61,130 nt of DNA from Byssothecium circinans (Eukaryota; Ascomycota; Dothideomycetes; Pleosporales; Massarinaceae): contig ML976999.1 of assembly GCA_010015675.1 (NCBI GenBank), forward strand, positions 534,173 through 595,302, read 5' to 3'. The notes beneath the pieces were generated by a model. That model searched no databases. It was not told the DNA's origin and worked only from the letters and a program-made list of their open reading frames with translations. This document shows, in pieces, positions 1 through 9,775 of this stretch (positions within the stretch are counted from its first letter, which is position 1; each line of letters opens with the position of its first letter). The translations under genes and the position numbers were made by a program.

Positions 1-131
1 ACGTTAACGCGCAGGGTGGACACTACGGCAACGCACTCCAGGCGGCTTCAGCAGGAGGCCACGAGGCGACTGTGAAGCTGCTGGCTGAGAATGGTGCTGT
101 CGCATTTAATAAGGGCACGGAAACTCGTTAA
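1..131 (+). CDS. Ankyrin-repeat protein, 3' end (partial)
   Basis: Reading from base 3, the first 131 bases give 42 residues ending at TAA (129-131). The peptide has the fungal ankyrin pattern G-N-A-L-Q-A-A-S-A-G-G-H followed by VKLLAENGA, which is one full ankyrin helix pair. Such repeats usually form long protein-interaction arrays at the C-terminus of NACHT or heterokaryon-incompatibility-type proteins in filamentous fungi. The rest of the gene lies outside the window, so the N-terminal effector domain cannot be seen. The stop shortly after the last repeat suggests this is the true C-terminus. The assignment as an ankyrin repeat is firm; the full protein type is unknown. Confidence 0.75.
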   Translation, partial: VNAQGGHYGNALQAASAGGHEATVKLLAENGAVAFNKGTETR

Positions 132-659
132 CTCATTATCCTTCTGTACCTCGCTTTGCTAAACTTTCGTTGTGCATAGCTTCCTAATACTTTCAATTAT
201 TAATGGAGTCAAGGGTGATTCATGCACACTTAGAGTTATATTAACTTATGGTCTCAAAGAACAGTCGCTCGCCTAGAAATCTGGGCATGAGTCGACGCCT
301 CTTTCCTACACACAGGGCCTTGCTCGGTAATCCTAAGAAAAGCTAGACCGTTGTAAGCGAGAAACTAGGCGATACGTAAGAAAACGTGCTGAGTACTTCC
401 GGGTTAACATCGGAATTACATAAGCGTACTGTTATGCCCGCTTCTGTAGCTCCGGCATGTAGATGTATTTGACCCCCGTGGCGGACATGCGTTTTACGCC
501 ACGCTCACGACATAAAATGTCTTAAAATGTAGTAGAAAGGTAGGATATACATTACGAGCGAATATATACTCGTTTTTAATCAGTAAAAAGACGCGACGGC
601 GTTATTGTAGTGGAAATAGTATCGCAGGGCCAAGGCACGCGGAGTACTAGACAGTGTAC
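132..659. other. Intergenic, no gene seen
   Basis: No open reading frame with recognisable protein character was seen on either strand. The stretch separates the end of the ankyrin gene from the RIP-type palindrome and becomes more AT-rich towards it. Confidence 0.5.
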
Positions 660-1360
660 CGTGTCCGTGCGCGTAACGCCCGGATTCGCGTAACGCCCGC
701 CTTTTACTAGGAAAATTAAAGAAAATAAGTAACTTTAAAGCTATATAACTTTTTAATTACTTTTTCTTTTTAAAAGCTTCCTTAACTAAAGTTATAGAGA
801 AAAACTATCTTTATAACTTTAAAATTTTAGTTTTTTAATAATAATTAGTTTAAAGAAAAAAGTATAAAAGTACTAAAACTTAAGTCTTTAAAATTAAAAA
901 ATAATATTTTTTTAGAAGTAAAGTATACTATTTAGAATATATTTTATATTAGGTTCTTTTTAATAAAATAACTACTTAAGAAGATATATTATCTTTCCTA
1001 ATTTTCTTATATAAAAAAGATTAAAAGATAGTATAACTTCCTAGTTAATAGTTTTATTTGAAAAAACCTAATATAAAATATATTCTAAATAGTATACTTT
1101 ACTTCTAAAAAAATATTATTTTTTAATTTTAAAGACTTAAGTTTTAGTACTTTTATACTTTTTTCTTTAAACTAATTATTATTAAAAAACTAAAATTTTA
1201 AAGTTATAAAGATAGTTTTTCTCTATAACTTTAGTTAAGGAAGCTTTTAAAAAGAAAAAGTAATTAAAAAGTTATATAGCTTTAAAGTTACTTATTTTCT
1301 TTAATTTTCCTAGTAAAAGGCGGGCGTTACGCGAATCCGGGCGTTACGCGCACGGACACG
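660..1360. repeat. 701-bp palindrome with saturated RIP footprint (foldback/MITE-like)
   Basis: The arms 660-955 and 1065-1360 are exact reverse complements over 296 bp (checked base by base; symmetric about position 1010). The 109-bp centre continues as an imperfect palindrome with many C/T-type differences. The outer 45 bp of each arm are GC-rich and carry the 12-mer gcgtaacgcccg twice. The interior is extremely AT-rich: every C is followed by C or T and every G is preceded by A or G, so CpA, TpG and CpG are absent. The one exception is a TpG at 1059-1060. That is the expected end state of repeat-induced point mutation. No target-site duplication is evident next to the ends. It could be a foldback or MITE-type element, or an inverted duplication of a transposon end. 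Confidence 0.85.
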
Positions 1361-2078
1361 CTATAGGACGGGTACCTTTGTGGAATTTTTAGATGTATCC
1401 CGCTATCTTGCTTGAGCACTATTTAAACATAGTGCCTATAGTTTATTAACAAGAACATGGCTAAGTGTGTAGCTTAAAGTCACTGTAAAGTTGAAGTACC
1501 TGTGATTTCCTTCGGGATATAGGGATCTTTCGCCACATAGGGGGGGAGGTTAGTTGAGGAGGTTATGCCTCATATGGGCTAGCGTGCTTGGCACTCTAGG
1601 GCTATATCTCAGCATCTCGCTCCACCAACGAGCTAGTAAGATCAATACACTTCACTTCTTGTACAATTGTTGGTTTCATCCCATCCGGATACTGCATTGC
1701 GTGTCGTTGACTTGATTATATTTAGGTAAGACTTCATGATCCGGTCATGACTGCAATGGAAATACGATGCGGCAGGAAGAAGACATAGATGCATGGTAGC
1801 AAGATCGTTGTAAAATTTACAAGGAAAGAAGATAAAGCTTAGGGAAGAAGCTGCAAAACTGGGCTTGATGGACACGCTCTTCACGAAGAGCCTGGAAGTC
1901 TGGGCGATGCGACCGTGAAAACCTGTCATTCACCGTCTGTGGTAGGCTTTGTTGACTTTTGTAACTGCATGGGGAATTTCCAAACAAGAGTGCCAGCCCA
2001 CGTATTCGTCACCCAGTCAATTATCTTCCAAAACCTCCGTCGGATCATCGCAATGCCACTCACCGTCTTCCTACCTCA
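1361..2078. other. Intergenic, no gene seen
   Basis: Short open frames here (for example 1642-1929 minus) lack recognisable motifs. Nothing else was supported. Confidence 0.4.
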
Positions 2079-2450
2079 TTACCTCCGAATATTAGTCAAT
2101 TTAATCATCAAAGGACTCTTCTCCCACGTGTTATACGCCCTCAGTCCCTTAAACTCATCTTTCGGATGCCAAAGCGGCGCACCATCTGCAAACTCGAGAT
2201 CAAAGTTCCACAGCAGCGCCCCTAGAATCAACCTCAACTCGATATACGTCAGATTCCTCCCAATACACCCGCTCGGACCCAACGAAAGGGCTGCGCAGCT
2301 TTCTTTATATAGCCCAAAAATCTATCCTTCTCCTCGGCTTCTGCAGCCTCTGGAAACCGCTCAGGCATGAAAGAGTCTGGGTCCGCGAAATTGTTGGGTG
2401 AATGCGATGCAGCCAAGGAGCCGACGCACGGTGGGCGTCTAGTGCGAAGG
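2079..2450 (-). pseudogene. Cytochrome P450 C-terminal relic
   Basis: Read on the minus strand, about 2450 to 2300 encodes a stretch containing SPNNFADPDSF and MPERF, the P450 region before the haem loop with the PERF motif. After QPF the frame changes by one base. The next frame then gives SLGPSGCIGRNLTYIELRLI, the haem-binding loop with the axial Cys and the start of the L helix, and continues to a stop at 2079-2081. The loop Arg of the usual F-x-x-G-x-R-x-C-x-G is Ser here. Upstream of 2450 only scattered P450-like words remain and the frame is broken. A membrane-bound haem monooxygenase once lay here. This is a decayed copy, not a functional gene. Confidence 0.75.
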
Positions 2451-2789
2451 AGCTACTGAGATAGTTGAACTTGCCCACCATGTGCTGGAAGGCGTTGCGG
2501 ACTGAGCCACCGTGTAGAAGTAGACCATGGTGGTGCTTCGACGGGTGGAGGTCCTGCGAAGTGAACGTGGGTTCGAGTGGAGGACGGAGTTGGTAGACGT
2601 GTTGGCGCAGTTGTCGGTAGGAAGAATTGCGAAGTATGGTTGTTTGCTCGTAGCACGCACGCTCGTAATATAGGTGGGGTCAGCGGTAGTCCGCCCGCTT
2701 CTGCGGTTGTTGTCGATAGGAGCCGGAGTGAGCCGGCCTCTTTCACGCGCTCTCACCGCTCTCACCGCTACTCGCCATGCCTTACGCTC

Positions 2790-3062
2790 TCAGCACAGCT
2801 GCTCTATACCGTATCTAAAGATGTCTAAATTGTGCTCAGATGCGCTGGGCGTCAATGCTGGCATTTCCGTCTCGTCAAGGACCGAAACTGGTACGGGAGG
2901 AGCAGGCGGACCAGGAGCGAGATTGCCCTTGGCACAAACTGGCCGTGGTGTAGCACTGGGGTCCATGACGCCCTCCACAGCCTGCACTATGTTTGTGTCC
3001 TTTGCTGTTGTTGCAGCGTCTCTACTCGACCTCTTCGATGACGATTGTGGGGCCTGCGACAT
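2790..3062 (-). CDS. Possible small orphan protein (90 aa)
   Basis: An ATG-started 90-codon frame begins MSQAPQSSSKRSS and is rich in Ala, Pro and Ser. There is no recognised domain, signal peptide or membrane segment. It lies upstream of the P450 relic on the same strand. It may be chance; support is only its ATG and its composition. Confidence 0.2.
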   Translation of the reverse strand: MSQAPQSSSKRSSRDAATTAKDTNIVQAVEGVMDPSATPRPVCAKGNLAPGPPAPPVPVSVLDETEMPALTPSASEHNLDIFRYGIEQLC

Positions 3063-5602
3063 GATAGGTGTGGTTGTGTTCGGCGCTCGTAGTTTGGGGG
3101 TGCAATCTCTGCGAGCGCAGCATGGCTTCGTTTGGGTTTGGAGAAGAATGAGGGCGGAGAAGGAAGACGGGAGGGTGGAGGTTGAGTCTGCTTATATGCG
3201 GGGTGCTACCTTCGAGGCTTCTGTAGGTAGTCTGCTGGGATTTGCGGGTCGGGCGGCGGCTCCGAGTCACCGCTCGCATTGAGGACTGCCGTTAGCCATT
3301 CGTCAGCACATCAGCAACGGCCATAGGTATAGCGTTAAAGATAGGAGGCGGATCAGCAAGAGTGGAAGTGGCGAAGGAGTTGGAGCAATGCTACACGTGA
3401 AGAGCAGACTGTGCACATGTAATATGATTGGCAAGAGCACATCGGCGACGAGCAATATCCAAGATCACTTCAAAGAACCAATGGAACCCTAGATACTGTT
3501 TCCACCAGCCGACACTCTGCAAGCAGGTGCTTCAGCATTCCGGTGAACCCATCATGTAGTGCTAGTTTCAGTGTGCGTGTAGGCGAAAGGTGGAGCAGGC
3601 GGACGGAAAAGGAGCGAGAATGTTGGCGGGGTAACTGACCGGATTCTGTGATGACGAAAATCTGCCGGCTTGTTATCATGAAATTTTGACGTACTCCGTT
3701 GCTCGTGCGTGGAGGTGGAGAGTTCCGTACTCTTAACATGTTCGTTTTTGGCGAATGGACATGGCTCGGTGGGTTCATGTCTTGCTTGCTGCTCCCGCCT
3801 CCATACTTCCTGTACTTAACTCATTTTAGTCGGCATAAATTCCGTCCACGCATGAATGGGATATCGATTTTCTCGTTTTTGTATTGGGTTGGGAAACGGC
3901 TACGGCTTTCACATTTCTCGGGCTTGTTTGTGCAATCGATCGACGAGAATATCGTGGGAATGAGTCTGAAGTCAAAGGCAACTCCCCCCATCGTAACGCT
4001 TTCATCTACTCTCTGGTCATAAGGAGGGCAGTTATGCTAAAATTTATATAGATCGGGAGCATAGCGTTTCGTTGTAAGACTCTCATCGTATTTAGTTTTT
4101 AGTCAAGTTAGGATTCGGACATGAAGGTGCCAGCACGCACTTTTGCATCCCATGGGATCTCCTCATAGACTAGTGCTTTCGTAAATGTTAGTCCCGTTGC
4201 TGGACTGCCGAACTGTGGGAAGCTTGGGGCGACCGATGAGCGAGGAATTGTCGATTGTGGTTCATAGAAAGTTTGCGAAGTTGCAATTCTTTAGTCGGAA
4301 GAGGTCATGAAAAGAATCTCTCAAGACTTTTCGTCAGTTGATATATGCATGCTAATACAGACACACGACTATGACTTGTTTTAGCCTTTAAACTATGTCA
4401 TAACTTGAACCTACTGGTGATTCGAAGTTTTAGTTGAGAGGAGCACTTCCTGGGGTGGTGATGCAAGATATCACGCAGGTATTGCCGCGCTATTTTTTAG
4501 TCAGGAACGTGTGGCCTACTGTGAACCAAGGATAAAATGGGGAATTGTTGAAGGTATTTATATATACAAATTGCCAGGAAGGAGTCGGGATGCAGGGCTT
4601 GCCTGAATCAGGGTGAGAGCACGTGATGAGCTGTCGACTTGCATGTGTCCATCCCAAACTGATTAGTGAATTTTTAGCCTGAGTATGCAGTAAAATAAAT
4701 GTAAAAAATCAAGTACAACATTTCCCCGTGATATGGTGCAGGTTGACGCAGTCACGTGTCAACATCTCCTCACCTGCATCACTACCCGGGACGTTAGCGG
4801 CTGAGGCGGTCCCTTGCATACAACATTGCAAGGTATATTTGACACACTGTCGTGAACTGTGCGTCCATCTATCTTCGTCATGCGATGCAGGTTCCAAGCC
4901 CGGCAATTACTATTCGGTAGGCCGGGCAAGCTTGCATTTAGCCTCCACTGGCCTTTATCACCGGTGTAAATGACGATCATATACGTAACAACTCCATACA
5001 TGAACACACAGCACCGCACAAATGATGCCCCGCCTGGTCCCCGGGACAGTATCGTGTGGGTGGAATGCACATGTCGGCCATACAACCTGTGACCATCATT
5101 GTGAGTGGCGATCAGTGAGCTTTGAGGAGAGGTGAGATGGAATACATCGCTGATGCTTGTGATGATAGTGGTTTTGGAGCTGTAACAACTATCGACAACC
5201 CAATACACCGAGACCTGAGTTCCATATGCCCCACATGTTCCATACTATAGTAGTTACACGCCGCATCCATCGATATTGATCATTAAACCAGCCAGTCCGC
5301 CTTCCACGCGAAGACTTAGCCATGCAAAATAGAGCAGTTATCCGGCTTGGAAATAACATCTACGGGCTCAAGGAGCTCCTTTGGAGCCCACGCGAGACTT
5401 CGCGTTCATATCATATTATCTTGCCGCGTGGTCGCGTCCTTGCTTTCCTCGGATGGACTTTTTCTCTGCAGCTTCTATCTGTAGATACGTCTCGTTGCTT
5501 CCGAAGTCCAACGGAGCTGCGTCATTTCATTCATTTATACTGCCCGTCGCTCACTGATCGCCTAGTTGCTCCAGAGCTTACATCTCTTTCGCAAAAGTAA
5601 AG
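3063..5602. other. Long intergenic stretch
   Basis: About 2.5 kb without convincing coding sequence on either strand. The open frames present are short, start mostly at non-ATG codons and have no motifs. CACGTG boxes occur near 3393 and 4619 but are not tied to a gene. Confidence 0.4.
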
Positions 5603-6776
5603 ATGCGGTGGATTCACCTCAGTCTAGCGGGAGCGATAGACTTCTCAAAAGTATCCGCTTCTATTTTTGGTAACGAGAAGGAAAATGCGGAGAAAAATGT
5701 GGGCAGATCATTACTGCTCGCTGACATGAGACACGCCGCTTCATTGGAATTCGAAAGACGCAATTCGACAACGCCAAACCTCTCTGCTCGATACCTTTTC
5801 CACGCTCGACAGAATGCTGGCCGCTGCGGTGCGGATTTTTCTGGCGCGAGATGTACCGATGATCAGTGCTGTTCGGCGTATGGGTACTGCGGCACGGCGT
5901 TTGAGCATTGCGCTGAACTTGTAGGATGGTATGTTGAAACTGGTGTGAGATTTGATCGAACTGTTAGCTGACACAATGATCGTTTAGCCAACCGCAGTAT
6001 GGACGGTAAGAAAATATGTGTTCGTCTCTAGGCACCATCAATCACTGACTCCAATGCCTTAGTTGCGGAAATGCGCCGATACCTACATCGACTCCTACGC
6101 CCACTTCTACACCCACGCCGACATCGACACCGACATCGACACCGACTACCATTTCCTCCTCATCTACTAGTATAACTTCATTCACCACCGTAACTCCAAC
6201 TAGTTCCTCAGTCCAGCCTCCTCTTCCATCCGGCACTCTAATCTCGACGAACGGCCAGTGCGGGAATTCTACCATTTGTATGGGTCTTCAGTATCCGAAC
6301 TCAAACGCTACATTCTGACATTAGTTCTAGGCACTGGATCAGGCTTCGGGAACTGCTGCTCAGAATTCTACTTCTGTGGCAGCTCTCCCGCATTTTGTGG
6401 CACGGGATGTCGACCCGCTCTCGGTCAATGCAACGGATCACCACCTCTCCCCTCTTCCTCCTCATCCTCAACAATAGGAACGACCACTACTCCCACTCCA
6501 ACTACGACCCCAACACCGACCACAACACCGACGCCGACTCCAACTCCAACCTCAACCACGACGAGTTCGACGCAACGGCCGGTCCCAACGAACGTGAGTA
6601 CGGATGGACTATGTGGGACTACGAATGGTAAGACTTGTACTGGATACGCTGGTGGAAGATGCTGTTCGTCGTATGGATATTGTGGAAACCAGGAAGATTA
6701 TTGTAGGGTTAGTTGGGGGTGTCAACCGCAGTATGGGGAGTGTGGGACGTTGGGTGATTCGATGGGGTGGATGTGA
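5603..6776 (+). CDS. Triple CBM18 (hevein-like) chitin-binding protein, 4 exons
   Basis: Predicted exons are 5603-5928, 5988-6005, 6063-6283 and 6331-6776 (336 aa). The introns of 59, 57 and 47 nt have GT..AG ends. Splicing restores the full first hevein domain, in which GCQPQYGRCG is assembled from three exons. The second CBM18 begins at CGNSTICMG, and the third contains CCSSYGYCGN and ends in GCQPQYGECG. Thr/Pro/Ser-rich linkers separate the domains. CBM18 modules bind chitin or chito-oligomers; in fungi such proteins act in the wall or outside the cell, either shielding chitin or carried on chitin-active enzymes. No catalytic domain is present. The N-terminal 70 residues show only a weak hydrophobic stretch, so the true start may be an upstream exon that supplies a signal peptide. 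Confidence 0.8.
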
Positions 6777-8401
6777 ATGATATGAGTGGTGGTGGCTGAT
6801 CGAGAGATCAGGTGAGGTTAGAGGTTTTCTTGATTGCTTTTCGTTTGTGAAGAGTATAGATGAACGAAGCGAGGTTAGATTCTTATTAAGCGGATTGAAA
6901 AGTTGGGCTCCTGGTTTGCGTAATATTGCCTTCATAATCACTCACTTGGTGCCTTGGGCGGTAAGGAGACCGCAGGCTCTTACTTGGCTCACAAGGTGAA
7001 GGAACGGTGTATCATGCATTGACGGTAGCCTGAGTTGATAGTGGCAATAGTACTGCGAACAGCAATTTCCACGAACAACTTGACAATATAAGCTAAGATA
7101 CAATGAAGTAGGAAAGGGATCGAATATAATCCATACTGACTGTATAGTGAGGATCGAACAGTGCAGAAGGAAGGACATCCGCAGTCCCACCTCTAACCGC
7201 AGCAACAACCATCGCAACCCCCTTCAAAACAACACGCCCATTTCTTTCCTCCCACCATCAAATTACCCCACAGCATTTCCGCCCACGCACCGCCCACGCA
7301 CCGACCCCTCAAGACGACAAACGCGCCCTCGCACGCCCCGCCCCGCTTCCACCGCACACAAACCCCAAAATTACCCCTCACCAATTACCACCCTATATAT
7401 ATTTAAAAAACGCTCCAAATCCTCAATACAACAACACAAGCATCATGGGTGGGCTAGTGGTCGAAAACGAGGCCTGTGACGCACAGCTCGTGCACGGGTT
7501 GCCTAAGGATCAGAAGGATCCGCCACTAGGAAGCTGACGGGGAGGCCTCTCGTTGTATGGAGGCTGCAGATCCCGACGCTGGGGCAACAGATGCGATGGC
7601 GGGGAGTGGCTACCTGGGGACTGAAGATTCGATTGTCAAATTGACAAAAAAATAAATTGTGGGGTTGTCGGTTCGATTCCTTGGGGTGATTCCTGTGGAT
7701 AAAACAACTTTCTTTTTTACCTTTTTTTTTTTTTTTGGGTTGTGGGGAGAGATGGGATGGAATGATTGAGGCGGGGTAAGATGAGATGGGGTGACATGCT
7801 TCCTGGTTCCTTCTTTTTGATATTTTTTTTCCTTTTAGTTTTTGGTGAAAAGGGGAGTGGAATGGATTGTGGAGATGAGACAGGATGAGATGGGAAAAGA
7901 TAAGCAAAAATTTAGGAGGCGAGAAGGATACAGTCATACTTAGCTAGAGAAAGTAGGGCTTTGTCCTTCTACAATATTAAAGGACTAGATTTTCTTAACG
8001 TCGATAGTGTGATTAAAAAATAAGAACTCGGAGTGCTAAAAATGACATGCGAGAGGTGATGCGATTTCATAGCACGGAAGAATGAATCAAGTGATTGGAG
8101 AAGTTATAGTATACCTTATTATTGGGTCTGAATCTAAGGTGAAGCGAGTCGTTAGTAAGAGGCTGATAGCATTAAGAAGAGAGTGAGTCAAGTTCCGAAA
8201 TACTACTCTCTTCTAGCATACATTCAATGTCCTGTGAGGTGGGAAAGGTGACGTTGGGAAGAAAATCCAAAGCTATGCGGGGTACACTAGGATGCATGTG
8301 GTTAGTTACCACAGGTCGTCGGGCTAATTGTCGAGTCACAAAGGCTGCATAGCTAACTCGAGAACAAAGTTCAATTAATGATCAATATATGGTAACATCA
8401 A
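6777..8401. other. Intergenic; TATA-like stretch and a tiny ORF
   Basis: A TATA-rich run (7391-7412) lies about 40 bases before an ATG at 7445 that opens a 30-codon frame (to 7537) beginning MGGLVVENEACD. A second acidic frame (ADGEASRC...) follows in another phase to about 7654. Together they could be a small broken gene. A T-rich tract lies at about 7710-7740. Nothing else was supported. Confidence 0.25.
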
Positions 8402-9358
8402 CTATGCCTTCGCCTTCTCAGAGTCAATGAAGTCCTTAATCGTCTGCTCCAACCCAACATCCTCTGCAAAGCCCAAACTCTTCGCTCTCGAAGTATCATA
8501 CTTCGCAGGCCAACTAAGCACAATACGCTGAATTGTCTCATCCCTCTTCTCTTTAACCAAAGCACGTGTCTCTTTCCCAGCGACCTTCTCCAGAGCATCT
8601 AAAATTTCTCCGCTCGTCGCAGTATACCCAGGCAGTAAGACGGTCCTGAAGTGTCCAAAGTCCTCGGCTGGCACGTTCACAGCATGTACGAGATTGTGAA
8701 CCAGTGTACGCGGGCTGCACAGCCAGATACCAAGATGCGATTCGACAGGCAGTATGCTTTCCTGGCCATGTACCGGCTCTCTCACGATACCGGACACAAA
8801 TGATGATGCGGCCGCGGTAGGAGCACCGGCACGGACAAATATGGTGGGAAGGCGCACAACGCGGCCGTCGATGAGCCCTCTTCTCGAGTAATCGTTGATC
8901 AGATACTCAATCATGAGTTTCTGTATTCCATACGAGCTCTCTGGCATCGGCACGATATCCGTCTCTGTAGCCACATTTTTGACCGCCGCCCTCCCAAATA
9001 CCGCACAAGATGACGTGAACACGACTTTGGTGCCAGCTTTCTCCTTTCGGACGGCATCAACGAGGTTGCGCACGCTGTCGAAATTGACCTTTAGGCCTAG
9101 CTCCAGGTTTGCCTCGGCTCCGCTGGACATGATGCCGTGAAGGATGTATAAGACGTCCGGAGCCATCTCAGCTAGACTTTCACACTGTTTGGGGTCGGTG
9201 AGGTCAGCGGCCTTCACAACTGCATCCTTGGACTCCGTTGGATTCGGTGGTGTTTGGATGTCTAGGAGAACGAGTTTGACGTCTGGGTATGTCTCGAAGA
9301 GTTTCTTTGCAAGCGTTTGGCCAACGAAGCCGCCGGCACCAGTGATGGCCACCTTCAT
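8402..9358 (-). CDS. NAD-dependent epimerase/dehydratase, D-erythronate dehydrogenase (DenD)-like
   Basis: A single-exon 318-aa extended SDR protein. The Rossmann motif GAGGFVG lies at residues 7-13, a Ser-containing strand (VFTSSCAVFG) lies near 115, and the catalytic Y-x-x-x-K (SSYGIQK) near 145. The middle block with DYSRRG, RLPTIFVR and AASSFVSGIVREP is the signature I associate with DenD-type enzymes, which oxidise D-erythronate at C2 with NAD in four-carbon acid catabolism. Length is typical for the family. The start MKVAITG was chosen because it puts the nucleotide-binding motif at the N-terminus; a longer in-frame extension upstream has no family character. It is divergently transcribed from the carboxylesterase at 9776. 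The exact substrate in fungi is inferred. Confidence 0.85.
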   Translation of the reverse strand: MKVAITGAGGFVGQTLAKKLFETYPDVKLVLLDIQTPPNPTESKDAVVKAADLTDPKQCESLAEMAPDVLYILHGIMSSGAEANLELGLKVNFDSVRNLVDAVRKEKAGTKVVFTSSCAVFGRAAVKNVATETDIVPMPESSYGIQKLMIEYLINDYSRRGLIDGRVVRLPTIFVRAGAPTAAASSFVSGIVREPVHGQESILPVESHLGIWLCSPRTLVHNLVHAVNVPAEDFGHFRTVLLPGYTATSGEILDALEKVAGKETRALVKEKRDETIQRIVLSWPAKYDTSRAKSLGFAEDVGLEQTIKDFIDSEKAKA

Positions 9359-9775
9359 GATGGGCAGAGTGTTGAGGGTGAGAGGGGATGGAAGAAAGTG
9401 CAGAAATCTTTGTACATACGGTGACGCGGGGCATCGGAGAGAAGAGCGACAAGAGTGGCGATACACTATGATCAGCCACATGTGGCTGAAACCCCTCACT
9501 TCATCCTACCACTCTGGCCATACCGATCCAGTACAGCGTATTCTTGTTTTTACGGACCGGCTGTGTAAATGCCATCCGAACCGCTACGTTGGGTTGCTTT
9601 CGCCCCCCTCCCTCTACATCGTTCGGAGAGTAAGATTGAGGCAATTATTCACTAACATAAGTTTTAGCTGTGCGCTAGCTACATATATATCGTGCGGAAC
9701 ATATAATATAAACATACTGTTCATCCGAGTTTGCGGCTGGCAGTCCGCATACTACCTAGGTAGTCACTCGCGAAT
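9359..9775. promoter_or_regulatory. Shared divergent promoter region
   Basis: A 417-bp gap separates the starts of two divergent genes, the DenD-like dehydrogenase (minus) and the carboxylesterase (plus). TATA-like runs are present (about 9682-9690 and 9700-9715). Individual sites cannot be assigned. Confidence 0.4.

Noticed and set aside
1642..1929. 95-codon minus-strand frame
   Set aside because: No ATG context or motif; next to RIP-affected DNA; likely chance.
7598..7690. tRNA-like boxes (ggttcgattcc near 7669)
   Set aside because: The T-arm stem does not pair and there is no cloverleaf or acceptor stem around it.
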